Source: Paenibacillaceae bacterium UBA6304 (GTDB lineage Bacteria > Bacillota > Bacilli > Paenibacillales > Paenibacillaceae). Taken from it: a DNA stretch of 30,097 bases. Position 1 is the stretch's first letter; every line of letters begins with the position of its first letter. The DNA lies in assembly GCA_002439285.1 (NCBI GenBank), contig DJTQ01000043.1:1-30097 (forward strand). The letters are read 5' to 3'. Under the pieces are notes generated by a model. That model did no database searches. It saw nothing but the letters and a program-made list of their open reading frames with translations, and was not told the origin of the DNA. Positions 1 through 8,681 of this stretch are shown piece after piece. The position numbers were made by a program, and so were the translations under genes.

Positions 1-2
1 TG

Positions 3-1244
3 CCCTGGAATTATCCGACGACTTTACCGGGCGAATTGGCCAAATCGGGATATCATACGCAATGCGTTGGCAAGATGCACGTCTACCCGGCCCGTAGTCT
101 TATGGGATTCCATAATGTTGTCTTGCATGACGGTTATCTGCACTATAATCGCAATAAACAGGGGATCTCCGTTCGGGAGCATTATGATGAAGTGGACGAT
201 TATTTGCCGTGGCTGCGCGGACAAGTCCCGGGAGCCGACCTCTTGGATCTTGGATTGGATTGCAATGCTTCCACCGTGGCAAGACCGTGGGCCCTTCCGG
301 AACATCTCCATCCCACCAATTGGACGGTAAGTCAGTCGATCGATTTCTTGCGGCGCAGGGATCCTGGCAAGCCGTTTTTCCTGTGGATGTCGTTCGTACG
401 CCCTCATTCTCCTCTTGATCCGCCGCAAACCTATTTAGATCTGTATAAAGAACTCGATTTTCCCGATCCGGTGATCGGTGACTGGGCCATGAAGGAAGAC
501 CCGGAGGGGAACGGGTTCAACCCCGTGACTTCCAAGGGTATCGTTCCGAAGCGGCGTTTAAAGATGGCCATGGCCGCTTATTATGCGTTAATTACCCATA
601 TCGATCAGCAAATCGGGCGGTTCCTGCAAGTACTGAGTGAATATGGAGAACGAAATAATACGATTATTATGTTTACTTCGGACCATGGGGAACTGCTCGG
701 CGACCACCATTTATTTAGAAAATCCTTACCTTATGAAGGAAGCGCCCATATCCCGTTTATCGTAAATGATTTGGGGGGTCACTTGGATCTGAGTCCTGGC
801 TCTGTCGTCTCCGAGGTGATTGAATTGCGCGATATACTGCCCTCGCTATTGGACGCGGCTTCGACAGAGATCCCCGATTCCGTAGAAGGAGAGAGCATAT
901 GGGGGTTAGCGCGCGGCGATAAGGAATCCCGGGACAAACCTTGGCGTGAATACTTGCACGGGGAACATGCCCAAGGGATGGTGTCCACCCAATGGATCAC
1001 GGATGGACTGGTGAAATATATTTGGTATTCTCAAACCGGTGAGGAACAATTTTTCGATTTAGTCGAGGATCCCGGCGAATTGCACAATCTCATCCATGAT
1101 CCGGCGTTGCAGGAATGTATTCAATATTGGCGCTCGGTCTTGATTCATGAGCTACAAGGACGCGAAGAAGGGTATGTGCAGGACGGACGTCTGGTCGCCG
1201 GCCGCGAGCCTGTCGCCGTTTTGTCTCATATCAAACTGGAATAA
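3..1244 (+). CDS. Sulfatase (S1/arylsulfatase-like), 5' end outside window
   Basis: The reading frame is open from the first bases of the window, so the gene begins upstream and only its last ~413 codons are present. A TTG at 36 is not the real start, because homologous-looking sequence (TLPGELAKSGY) continues through it. Visible sulfatase hallmarks are GKMH near the left edge, a VRPHSPLDPP segment, and SDHGELLGDH with a downstream KSLPYEGSAHIPF, which supply metal- and sulfate-binding Asp/His/Lys residues in the alkaline-phosphatase-fold family. The catalytic C/S-x-P-x-R motif lies off the window, so Cys or Ser type cannot be decided. The sulfatase-maturase gene starts 18 bases after the stop, indicating a common transcript. 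The enzyme should hydrolyse a sulfate ester, probably on a sugar; the substrate is unknown. Confidence 0.9.
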   Translation, partial: PWNYPTTLPGELAKSGYHTQCVGKMHVYPARSLMGFHNVVLHDGYLHYNRNKQGISVREHYDEVDDYLPWLRGQVPGADLLDLGLDCNASTVARPWALPEHLHPTNWTVSQSIDFLRRRDPGKPFFLWMSFVRPHSPLDPPQTYLDLYKELDFPDPVIGDWAMKEDPEGNGFNPVTSKGIVPKRRLKMAMAAYYALITHIDQQIGRFLQVLSEYGERNNTIIMFTSDHGELLGDHHLFRKSLPYEGSAHIPFIVNDLGGHLDLSPGSVVSEVIELRDILPSLLDAASTEIPDSVEGESIWGLARGDKESRDKPWREYLHGEHAQGMVSTQWITDGLVKYIWYSQTGEEQFFDLVEDPGELHNLIHDPALQECIQYWRSVLIHELQGREEGYVQDGRLVAGREPVAVLSHIKLE

Positions 1245-1262
1245 CAATAGGGGGAGAATTCA

Positions 1263-2510
1263 GTGAGCGCTTGTATACAAAGTTCCAGGCCGCAACATCT
1301 TCATGTCATGTTGAAAACCGTCTCGGAGGATTGTAACCTGGCCTGTGATTATTGCTATTACAGCACGACCGGCGGGATTCCTCATCAGCCGGTCCGGGTG
1401 ATGGAGCCGGTTCTTCTGGATCGGTTTATCTCTCAGTATATGAACCGGTCTTCCGGACAGGCTGCCTTCTCCTGGCAGGGAGGCGAGCCTTTATTGGCCG
1501 GGCTTCCGTTTTTTGAGCAAGTGATTTCACTGCAGGCCAAGTATGCGCCACCCCATACGTTAATAAGTAACGTGCTGCAGACGAACGGAACACTTATAAA
1601 TGAGCATTGGGCACGATTCTTCAAACGTTATAACTTTCTGATCGGGATTAGCCTCGACGGTCCGGAGCATATTCATAATGCCCACCGGGTAACCGGATCA
1701 CGGAAAGGCAGCTTTGATCTAGTGATGCGTGGAGTGAGCCATTTACAGCAGGCGGGCGTGGAATATAACATTTTGACGGTGATTCATGAAGATAATGTGA
1801 CGAAGCCGGACGAACTGATGGCCTTTTACAAAGAACAGAAATTTTCATATATTCAGTTCATCCCTTGCATGGATTTTGTTTCGCAAAAGAGCGGGCTGCC
1901 CGGGGTCTTCCGAATCACTCCTGAACAGTACGGGGAGTTTTTGTGCCGCACTTTTGACTTGTGGTATAACGATGGGGAGCCGGAGTTTTCCGTTCGGATG
2001 TTTGAGAATATGCTGCTTACCTTGCTGCATCGACCGGCGGAGCTGTGCGTCCACAGTTCTCATTGTCCGAAGATGATGGTGCTTGAGACCAACGGCGATG
2101 CCTATCCCTGTGATTTCTTTATCGATGAAGAGCACAGGTTAGGAAATCTCGGCCAAAGCGATCTGGAGTCTTTGCTGGCAAGCCCGGTATATGATGACTT
2201 TTTGCAAATGAAACCAAGAATGAATGAATCATGCGGTAATTGCGAATACCTCAGCTTTTGTCATGGGGGATGTCCCCGCAACCGGAATTGGCTCGATGTC
2301 AACGATCGGTCCGAGGTGGATTATTTTTGCCAAAGCTATCAAATGTTCTATGCTCATGCGTACGATAGAATGACTACGCTAGCAAACCGGCTCAGGGCAG
2401 AACAGTTCCAAGCGTACAGAAAGAACGGTCAGCCGCTTCCGGGCCGAAATGAACCATGTTTTTGCGGGAGCGGAAAAAAGTTCAAGAACTGCTGTCAGCA
2501 GCTTGCTTAG
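1263..2510 (+). CDS. Anaerobic sulfatase-maturating enzyme (radical SAM/SPASM) with SEC-C tail
   Basis: This 415-residue radical SAM protein should oxidise the active-site Cys or Ser of sulfatases to formylglycine. The radical SAM cluster motif CNLACDYC supplies C24, C28 and C31. The SAM-domain segments WQGGEP and ISLDGP follow. The YPCDFF motif carries the aspartate conserved in anSMEs, and the C-terminal SPASM-type cysteines (ESCGNCEYLSFCHGGC) should bind two auxiliary Fe-S clusters. The last ~22 residues form a SEC-C zinc motif (PCFCGSGKKFKNCC), an added module not needed for the core reaction. The start is GTG, behind a GGGGGAG ribosome binding site. It lies between two sulfatase genes, its expected substrates. 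The assignment to this family is strong; which sulfatases it modifies is inferred. Confidence 0.93.
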   Translation: MSACIQSSRPQHLHVMLKTVSEDCNLACDYCYYSTTGGIPHQPVRVMEPVLLDRFISQYMNRSSGQAAFSWQGGEPLLAGLPFFEQVISLQAKYAPPHTLISNVLQTNGTLINEHWARFFKRYNFLIGISLDGPEHIHNAHRVTGSRKGSFDLVMRGVSHLQQAGVEYNILTVIHEDNVTKPDELMAFYKEQKFSYIQFIPCMDFVSQKSGLPGVFRITPEQYGEFLCRTFDLWYNDGEPEFSVRMFENMLLTLLHRPAELCVHSSHCPKMMVLETNGDAYPCDFFIDEEHRLGNLGQSDLESLLASPVYDDFLQMKPRMNESCGNCEYLSFCHGGCPRNRNWLDVNDRSEVDYFCQSYQMFYAHAYDRMTTLANRLRAEQFQAYRKNGQPLPGRNEPCFCGSGKKFKNCCQQLA

Positions 2511-2521
2511 GAGAGATTTCG

Positions 2522-3355
2522 ATGTCCTCTATCATTCATAGTCAGTTCTGCACAGACATATTGGATGTCATCAAAATTCAATATAAGACGCGCATTATCT
2601 TCGATTATGTACAATCCTGCTACACCGTCTCTTATATCCAAAAGGGAGAGGTCTTGACGACATCCTCGGAAGGAGAGTTTGTAGCTTCTGCCGGAGATGT
2701 GATGATTCACCGTCCTAATGAGCCTTTTAATGTTATTTCCAAAAGAGATGGCGTACATTATTTGTTTAATATCAACGCCACTGTGAGTGATGATGCTGAC
2801 TTTTTCAAGTTGTTTCCTTTAGGCAAGGTGATTCGGATTCGGGACCGAAAAGAATATGAGCGAAAATTCGATGAGTTGCGGAGCCTGTGGCTGCAGGAGG
2901 AAGATGATTTGAGGAATATCCAAATCGGTTCGCTGGTATTTTTTCTCCTATATGAAATTGTGGAGAGTACCAAGCAGGGAGGGTGCCTCGCCTCGCGAGA
3001 TCTCTATATTACGGATCGGTTTAACGAAGCGCTGCAGTACATGGAGGACCGGCTTGAGGGGGAGATTACCAGGGAAGAACTGGCCAAGCTCTATCATATG
3101 AATCCTGTCTACTTCAGCCGGGCATTCCAGAAAATATACGGACTGACTCCCATGCAAATGCTGCGCAAACTGCGGCTGCAGCATGCCAAGCAATTGCTGG
3201 AGGGTACGGATCATACGATGGAGCTAATCGCCCGCAGTTGCGGATTTTATGATGCCGCGCATTTTAGCAAAGCATTCCAAAGCGTGTACGGCAAAGGACC
3301 GGCCGAGTACCGGAAAAGTATCAAATTTACAAATACAAGCATCGTATCTCCATAG
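2522..3355 (+). CDS. AraC-family transcriptional regulator
   Basis: This 277-residue protein has an N-terminal cupin-like ligand domain (roughly residues 1-140) and a C-terminal AraC double helix-turn-helix (roughly 180-270), with the typical YFSRAFQKIYG and HFSKAFQSVYG second-helix signatures. I chose ATG 2522 because AGGAGA sits directly upstream; a longer open frame would overlap the maturase gene. It lies 11 bases after the maturase stop and probably shares its transcript. It likely controls the sulfatase genes in response to a sugar or sulfated sugar. The target and inducer are inferred from position only. Confidence 0.85.
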   Translation: MSSIIHSQFCTDILDVIKIQYKTRIIFDYVQSCYTVSYIQKGEVLTTSSEGEFVASAGDVMIHRPNEPFNVISKRDGVHYLFNINATVSDDADFFKLFPLGKVIRIRDRKEYERKFDELRSLWLQEEDDLRNIQIGSLVFFLLYEIVESTKQGGCLASRDLYITDRFNEALQYMEDRLEGEITREELAKLYHMNPVYFSRAFQKIYGLTPMQMLRKLRLQHAKQLLEGTDHTMELIARSCGFYDAAHFSKAFQSVYGKGPAEYRKSIKFTNTSIVSP

Positions 3356-3461
3356 CTGAATGCGCCAGATTCATTTACGCTTATTATTATGAGGGGATCA
3401 TTCTGATCAGCCCGATATCGTTCTTATCATTTTGATTAAATGAAAAGGCAGGGATAAACTC

Positions 3462-4862
3462 ATGAGAATCTTGTACTTGGATTTGGATTCGCTTCGCCCG
3501 GACCATTTGGGAGCCTATGGATATCATCGGAATACATCACCGAACATCGATTCCATCGCCAAAGAAGGGGTCACCTTTACCAATTATTATTGTTCGGATG
3601 CCCCATGCCTGCCGTCACGTTCCGCATTAATGTCGGGGCGATTCGGCATTCATAACGGAATCGTGGGACATGGCGGCACCGCTGCCGATATGCGCAGGGA
3701 AGGGGCGAGCCGGGAATTCAATGACCGGCTGGGCATGGAGAGCCTTCCCGCTGTATTAAGGCAAGCAGCCATGAAAACGTCATCGATCAGCACATTCTCC
3801 GAACGGCACTCTGCCTGGACTTTCAACGCCGGTTTTCAAGAGGTGTTCAATGTGGGCGGAAGAGGGCATGAGACGGCGGAGCAGGTGCTTCCCGTGGCGC
3901 TTAAATGGCTTGAGGATAACGGAGCATCGGAGAATTGGTTTCTGCATCTGAATTTTTGGGACCCGCATACGCCTTATCGTACGCCCGAAGACTATGGAAA
4001 TCCGTTCGCACAGGACCCCTTGCCCGACTGGCTCACCGAAGAGGTGTTTGAGGATCACCGGAACAAGAAGGGGCAGCACAGCATTGAAGATATGAACGCG
4101 CTCGCCAAATCGCATTACCATCGTCATCCCCGTCATCACCGGAGCATTGAGCAGCATGAAGATTTGCGGTCCATCATCGATAATTATGATGCGGCCGTCA
4201 AATATCTCGATGAGCATCTCGGTCAAGTCTTTGCTAAACTGAGTCAGCTCGGCGTAATGGATGACACGGCGATCCTTATCAGCGCGGATCACGCCGAGAG
4301 CCTGGGCGAGCTCGGGATTTACTCCGAACACGGCACAGCGGATGAGGCGACTTGCCGCATTCCGATGATTATCCGCTGGCCGGGCGGCAGGAAGGGAGCC
4401 GTGGATGACGGCCTCCATTATCACCTGGATCTTCCGCCGACCTTAGCGAGCCTACTGGAATTGGAAGCCGCTCCATCCTGGGACGGGGTAAGTTATGCTG
4501 ACGCAATTACGGAGGAAATCCCGACCGCCGGGAGGGATTATCTCGTTATCTCACAATGTGCGCACGTGTGTCAGCGCAGCGTCCGATTCGAGGACTGGTT
4601 ATATATACGTACTTATCATGACGGACATCATGGATTTCCGAAAGAGATGTTATTTGATCTGAAGCACGACCCTTACGAACAGCATGATCTTGCCGAAGAG
4701 CGTAAAGATATTTGCAAGGAGGCCGTGTATTTGTTAAATGAATGGCATGACGATATGATGAGCTCCATGGACTGCGACATCGATCCGATGTGGACGGTAT
4801 TAAAAGAGGGCGGACCCTATCATGCCAAGGAGTACGCGGACGCCTCCGGTCATAAAGCTTAG
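3462..4862 (+). CDS. Cys-type sulfatase, cytoplasmic
   Basis: This complete 466-residue S1-type sulfatase carries the formylglycine motif C49-L50-P51-S52-R53, so it is a Cys-type enzyme that needs maturation, consistent with the anSME gene upstream. Metal-site residues appear in DLDSLRPDH at the N terminus and in ADHAESLGE (D276, H277). The EHGTADEATCRIP segment is also typical of the family. There is no signal peptide, so it should act on imported substrate in the cytoplasm. A histidine-dense stretch at residues 217-234 is unusual. The start ATG follows a modest AGGGA site. The gene is 106 bases after the AraC gene, so it may have its own promoter. The exact sulfated sugar cannot be read from the sequence. 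Confidence 0.92.
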   Translation: MRILYLDLDSLRPDHLGAYGYHRNTSPNIDSIAKEGVTFTNYYCSDAPCLPSRSALMSGRFGIHNGIVGHGGTAADMRREGASREFNDRLGMESLPAVLRQAAMKTSSISTFSERHSAWTFNAGFQEVFNVGGRGHETAEQVLPVALKWLEDNGASENWFLHLNFWDPHTPYRTPEDYGNPFAQDPLPDWLTEEVFEDHRNKKGQHSIEDMNALAKSHYHRHPRHHRSIEQHEDLRSIIDNYDAAVKYLDEHLGQVFAKLSQLGVMDDTAILISADHAESLGELGIYSEHGTADEATCRIPMIIRWPGGRKGAVDDGLHYHLDLPPTLASLLELEAAPSWDGVSYADAITEEIPTAGRDYLVISQCAHVCQRSVRFEDWLYIRTYHDGHHGFPKEMLFDLKHDPYEQHDLAEERKDICKEAVYLLNEWHDDMMSSMDCDIDPMWTVLKEGGPYHAKEYADASGHKA

Positions 4863-4909
4863 CGTTTGAGATCGATAGGAGATAGGAGTGAATGTTGTTG
4901 GGAGCAAAA

Positions 4910-5094
4910 TAACTGTATTACCTACAGTTAAATACCGTGAATCCAGTCGTTCTGTAGAATTAACTGTATTTCCTACAGTTAATTCTTATCCTTCCCGCTC
5001 TTTTCGCTGCAAGTGCCTAAATTAACTGTAGAATTTCCAGTTAGTTTGTCCGGATCTGGCCTATCGCGCGAAATAACTGTAGAATTTCCAGTTA
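4910..5094 (+). repeat. Array of four 21-bp palindromic repeats (TAACTGTA...TACAGTTA / ...CCAGTTA)
   Basis: Four copies start at 4910, 4961, 5023 and 5074, giving spacings of 51, 62 and 51 bases. Copies 1 and 2 are perfect palindromes, TAACTGTA-5 nt-TACAGTTA; copy 2 extends to 11-bp arms. Copies 3 and 4 are identical over 21 bases and keep only the outer TAACTG/CAGTTA arms around an identical core. Spacers are unique and no cas genes are present. The element lies between the ends of two convergent genes. It looks like an interspersed palindromic element; as I recall, similar TAACTGTA palindromes are frequent between genes in Paenibacillus. Its function is unknown. Confidence 0.8.
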
Positions 5095-5167
5095 ATCTTC
5101 ATAGAGCGGCCTGGTGAGCCGCCCGGGAAGGAGAGCTACATGGTGAAAATGAGCCTGGTCAGGAGAA

Positions 5168-5212
5168 AAGGGGTGTCCTTCAGTCATCTACGATGGCTGA
5201 GGGACACCCCTT
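5168..5212. terminator. Bidirectional terminator between convergent sulfatase and kinase genes
   Basis: An 11-bp outer stem (AAGGGGTGTCC / GGACACCCCTT) encloses a further nine-pair stem, one pair being G-U, with a TAC loop. The structure directly follows the 3' end of the kinase gene on the minus strand. The plus-strand tail contains CAAATTT, and the minus-strand tail begins CTTTTCTCC. The T-tracts are imperfect but the hairpin is very stable. Confidence 0.75.
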
Positions 5213-5220
5213 CAAATTTG

Positions 5221-6999
5221 TTAAGCACCATATTCTTGTGGTTCTATCAAAGTTCCGGGAAGCATTAACACGGTCTTCGTTCCGCTTCCCTCTTGGCTGT
5301 ACAGCCGGACGCCGCAAGGGTCCCCGTATTTAAGATGCAAGCGATTATTTACGTTGAGAAGACCGATATGATCGCCTGATTCGATATTCTTCTGAGCTAG
5401 CAGTTTGGTTAGTTGTTCAAGCCGCTCGGATGGAATTCCTACACCGTTATCTTCGACCGAGATTTCCAGCAGTCCCTCTTCGCTGGCCTCCACCGAGATC
5501 AGCAAAACTCCGCTCCCTTGGGCTTCAAGCCCATGTGCCAGCGCATTTTCGATAATGGGTTGAAGAATCATTTTGGGTACGGAAATGTGCAACCATTCCT
5601 GCGGACAGAACAGCGTGTAGGTGAACTTGTCCGGAAACCTTCCCTGGTAAATCTTCACGCAAGCTTCCGCGATTTTCAGTTCTTCCCCAAGAGTTACTTC
5701 CTCGTTGCCTTTGATGCTGTATCTAAGCATAGTGCTTAACGCGGTTGTCATATCGAAGATTTCCCGGTTTCCTTTTACAATGGCAACACCTTTAATGGTA
5801 TCTAAAGTATTGCTTAAGAAATGAGGGTTAATCTGGCTCTGCAAATAAGAATATTCGGCTCGCTGCTTCTCCAAATCAGCCTGGTAGAGCTGGGTTGAGG
5901 CATCCACTAATTGGCCCGTCAAATCATGAATCCGCGTGGTCATATCGTTGAACTGCCGGGAAATGATCTCCATCTCGGCATAGCCCCTTAGATCAACCTT
6001 ATTGTTGAGTACCTGCAGGCTGCCGGCCTTCAACTGATTCATATAGCGCATCAGCCGGGACAGCGGCCGCAAGAGATTCATCACAAGCACGGAGTAAGGA
6101 ATGGAGACGATGAGCAGGGTTAATGCCAGCAGCCCGATGCTGAACTTCTTCAACTTCTCCAGTTCCTTCATTAAGTTGTGAACCGGAACCGCGGTTACGA
6201 TTCTTCCCGAGATCTCCGGTAACTGAAAGGATTGAATGGCGTATTTCTTCCCATTGATCGTTTCGACGGTCGATTTGCCGTCCTCGTAGGTGGTCCGGTT
6301 AAGAATCGGTTCCAACATGGCTTCCGGTTCATTGCTATTCGAGTAGATCACACCTTTATCATCCATCATAAAAAAGCTGGTTCCGGCCAAGCGGGGGTAC
6401 TCCGAAAATTCGGTTTGAATCGCCCTCATATCCATAATAACGGCAAGATAGCCGATCTTCTCCCCATATAACGACGTATCTCCGGAAGCAAAGATATTCA
6501 TCCCGAAGAGCAGCTTGCTCTTGTCGAGGATTTTATCCGGAGGGCTATAACCCCGATACTGGACGATCCCATCATCCCCGGCTGTATTCATGAGATCTGC
6601 AGCATATTTTGTTCTGCCCGCGATGGAGACGCGTGTGTTTGAACTTCCGATTACAATGATATCCAAGATATCCGTATTCATATTTCGGGCGACGCTCAGC
6701 AACCCTTCCACTTTTTGAGATAAGTCATAGACCCGGAGTTTATCCTTCTCAAGGAGAAACTTTTGGACAGTCGAATCGTATCCCACGTTCATCATCATGG
6801 ATGAAATGTTGGCATAGTTGGCTGAGATCCGCTCCTTGAGGAGTGAGACCAGTTCTGTGTTGTATTGCGTATTCTGATTAATAATCGTCTCGCTCGACAG
6901 TTGATAGACCCGCGAAATGATAATGGGGATGATAGCTATAATAAACAATCCGAATAATAGAACCTGAGTACGGATGGATAGTCTCTTCAATGTTTTCAT
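5221..6999 (-). CDS. Sensor histidine kinase, YesM-like (two-component system)
   Basis: This 592-residue membrane kinase has a transmembrane helix near residues 11-31, an extracellular dCache-like sensor region (about 35-280), a second transmembrane helix near 286-308, a HAMP linker, the His_kinase motif LQSQINPHFL with phospho-acceptor H393, and an HATPase domain (N-box around N485; DNGVGI at about 517-522; HIGLLNVNNR at about 544-553). It overlaps the upstream response-regulator gene by four bases (ATGA), so translation is probably coupled. The usual Tyr after NPHFL is Ser here, a minor change. Such pairs typically sense extracellular oligosaccharides and switch on the neighbouring ABC transporter. 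The ligand is unknown. Confidence 0.93.
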   Translation of the reverse strand: MKTLKRLSIRTQVLLFGLFIIAIIPIIISRVYQLSSETIINQNTQYNTELVSLLKERISANYANISSMMMNVGYDSTVQKFLLEKDKLRVYDLSQKVEGLLSVARNMNTDILDIIVIGSSNTRVSIAGRTKYAADLMNTAGDDGIVQYRGYSPPDKILDKSKLLFGMNIFASGDTSLYGEKIGYLAVIMDMRAIQTEFSEYPRLAGTSFFMMDDKGVIYSNSNEPEAMLEPILNRTTYEDGKSTVETINGKKYAIQSFQLPEISGRIVTAVPVHNLMKELEKLKKFSIGLLALTLLIVSIPYSVLVMNLLRPLSRLMRYMNQLKAGSLQVLNNKVDLRGYAEMEIISRQFNDMTTRIHDLTGQLVDASTQLYQADLEKQRAEYSYLQSQINPHFLSNTLDTIKGVAIVKGNREIFDMTTALSTMLRYSIKGNEEVTLGEELKIAEACVKIYQGRFPDKFTYTLFCPQEWLHISVPKMILQPIIENALAHGLEAQGSGVLLISVEASEEGLLEISVEDNGVGIPSERLEQLTKLLAQKNIESGDHIGLLNVNNRLHLKYGDPCGVRLYSQEGSGTKTVLMLPGTLIEPQEYGA

Positions 7000-8432
7000 T
7001 GGTTTGTGTCCCTATATTGCGTCGGCGTCATTTTAAGATGCCGCTTGAAAATCCGCGTGAAGTAGAAATAATCATGAAATCCGCATTTTTCCCCGATTTG
7101 ATAGATCGAGAGATCCGTCTCCACCAGTAATTTGCAGGCGCATTCAATCCGCAGGCGGCTAATATGCTCGACGATGGTCTCGCCGACTTCTTTCTTAAAT
7201 AATTGGCATAGGTAATTAGGACTTAAGTAAAAATGATTAGCCAGATGCTGGATAGAAATCTCTTGATTGAAGTGGTCGCGGATATACAGCAAGATTTCTT
7301 TGACTTTCTTGTTTGAGATTTGTGAAGTATCCGCCTCGTATTTCTCCCTGAAAGTATCAAGCGTCATCAGAACCAGATCATCGATCATCGCTTCGGCCGT
7401 GCCGTATCGGTAGTAGAGCTGTTCATATCCTTCAAAGAAGCGGCCGCTAACCCGGGTTCCTTCCCGTGGAAATAAGTACAGAATCGAGGTGTAGAGCAAG
7501 TAAGCTTCCTTAATGGTGAAGATTCCTTCTCTGAATAACTTCTTTATCGATTCCATGGCTGCTATGAAGCCGAGGCGGTCTTTGTTATGGAGCAGTTGAG
7601 AAATCTCTTTGAGCTTCTCGTCGATCGGACTCTCCAGTTGCTGATTTCCCCGATAACATCCGGGCTTGCCCGTGGCGAACATGCTGAAAGCGGCAAGGGA
7701 TGCAGATTCCAAAGAAGCATCCAAATGGTGGATATCCGAAATAGGCGGGCCAATCCCGATCCCGCACTCTTGTGCAGCATTCGCTTGCTCAAGGATTTGG
7801 AGGAAGGCCTCATATTTACTTTCTTCCAATAAGTAGCCATACCGCCGGCGGCTGATTGGAAAGACCAGGGAAGAGGATTGTCCGACCTCGAGGGGGGAAC
7901 TCAATCCTTGGATTACAATCGGTATGTGAGGCGTAGAGCGGGACAAGGGCATTCGCTTCTCATCCAACCATTTAATGATTTGTTCAAGATCCCCTGAGCA
8001 AACAGCTTCATATAGTTCATAGGTGTGGACAGGGACAGGGTTGTTCTTCACTGTCCTGGATTCCAGCTGTTGAGCTATTCGGTTGAGGATGCCTTCAATT
8101 TCTTCAATTTCAAAAGGTTTCAGGCAGTATCCGTAAGTGCCGTAATTCATCGCTTTTTGCGCATAAGCGAACTCGGCATGTCCGCTCAATACGATAAAGA
8201 TCGTATCAGGCGCTATGGCTTTGCCGCGTTGTATAAGTTCAAGTCCATTCATGACGGGCATCTTGATATCCGTCAGAACAAGAGTAGGGTGAAGCGATTG
8301 GATTAAGCTGAGAGCTTCTTGCCCGTTTTCGGCGTCGTCGATGACTTCAAAGCCATATTTACTCCAATTCACTCCTGCTTTAATTCCTTCTACGATCCAC
8401 TTCTCATCATCTGCAATAATCACGGAGTGCAC
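6996..8432 (-). CDS. Response regulator, YesN-like, with AraC-type DNA-binding domain
   Basis: This protein of about 478 residues has an N-terminal receiver domain (acidic pocket DDE near residues 8-10, phospho-acceptor D55 in LTDIKMP, conserved Lys in LKPFE) and a C-terminal AraC double helix-turn-helix (YLCQLFKKEVG and YFTRIFKRH motifs). I prefer the GTG at 8432 because AGGGGG lies 8 bases before it and the receiver begins immediately after; an in-frame ATG at 8471 would add 13 unlikely residues. It is co-transcribed with the kinase and divergent from the ABC transporter operon, which is its probable target. Confidence 0.92.
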   Translation of the reverse strand: MHSVIIADDEKWIVEGIKAGVNWSKYGFEVIDDAENGQEALSLIQSLHPTLVLTDIKMPVMNGLELIQRGKAIAPDTIFIVLSGHAEFAYAQKAMNYGTYGYCLKPFEIEEIEGILNRIAQQLESRTVKNNPVPVHTYELYEAVCSGDLEQIIKWLDEKRMPLSRSTPHIPIVIQGLSSPLEVGQSSSLVFPISRRRYGYLLEESKYEAFLQILEQANAAQECGIGIGPPISDIHHLDASLESASLAAFSMFATGKPGCYRGNQQLESPIDEKLKEISQLLHNKDRLGFIAAMESIKKLFREGIFTIKEAYLLYTSILYLFPREGTRVSGRFFEGYEQLYYRYGTAEAMIDDLVLMTLDTFREKYEADTSQISNKKVKEILLYIRDHFNQEISIQHLANHFYLSPNYLCQLFKKEVGETIVEHISRLRIECACKLLVETDLSIYQIGEKCGFHDYFYFTRIFKRHLKMTPTQYRDTNQ

Positions 8433-8618
8433 AAGCAAATCCCCCTGTCTCTCTGGAGTTCTTAGATTCATCCTAGCGATTGAAGGCCTTTGGGGGTATG
8501 GATTATTTTACGCTCACTATGTCGGATATTAAGCGTCACAGGGAGGTTACCCGAAGAGGTATAAAAAATCCACATGCCCGGAGTTGGATTCTCTATACTC
8601 GATAAATAACGCTACCCC

Positions 8619-8646
8619 TATAATTTATCATATAAAGCGCTTACTA
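8619..8646 (+). promoter_or_regulatory. Candidate promoter -10 and cre-like site before the ABC transporter
   Basis: A TATAAT hexamer at 8619-8624 is followed at 8631-8646 by TATAAAGCGCTTACTA, whose AAAGCGCTT core resembles CcpA or LacI-family operators. No good -35 box is visible at the expected distance, which would suit an activator-dependent promoter driven by the neighbouring response regulator. The outer positions fit the cre consensus poorly, so this is tentative. Confidence 0.3.
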
Positions 8647-8681
8647 GCATTGCAATCTCAGACAGAAAGGTGGGGGAAAGA

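Noticed and set aside
3393..3413. Hairpin GGG-GATCA-TTC-TGATC-AG-CCC between the AraC and sulfatase genes
   Set aside because: The stem is short with a bulge and no T-run follows, so it is not a convincing terminator.
3780..4424. Long minus-strand frame opposite the complete sulfatase
   Set aside because: It is antisense to a gene with clear sulfatase motifs and has no recognisable domain; typical shadow of a GC-balanced coding region.
4910..5094. CRISPR array
   Set aside because: Repeats are only 21 bases with divergent cores, spacers vary between about 30 and 41 bases, only four units exist, and no cas genes are near.
5140..5268. Small plus-strand frame starting ATG GTG AAA after GGGAAGGAGA
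   Set aside because: It has a fair ribosome binding site, but it runs through the terminator hairpin and into the antisense of the kinase gene; the encoded 42 residues look like no known peptide.
8433..8471. Upstream ATG start for the response regulator
   Set aside because: It would add 13 residues before the receiver domain and place the AGGGGG site inside the coding region; GTG 8432 fits better.
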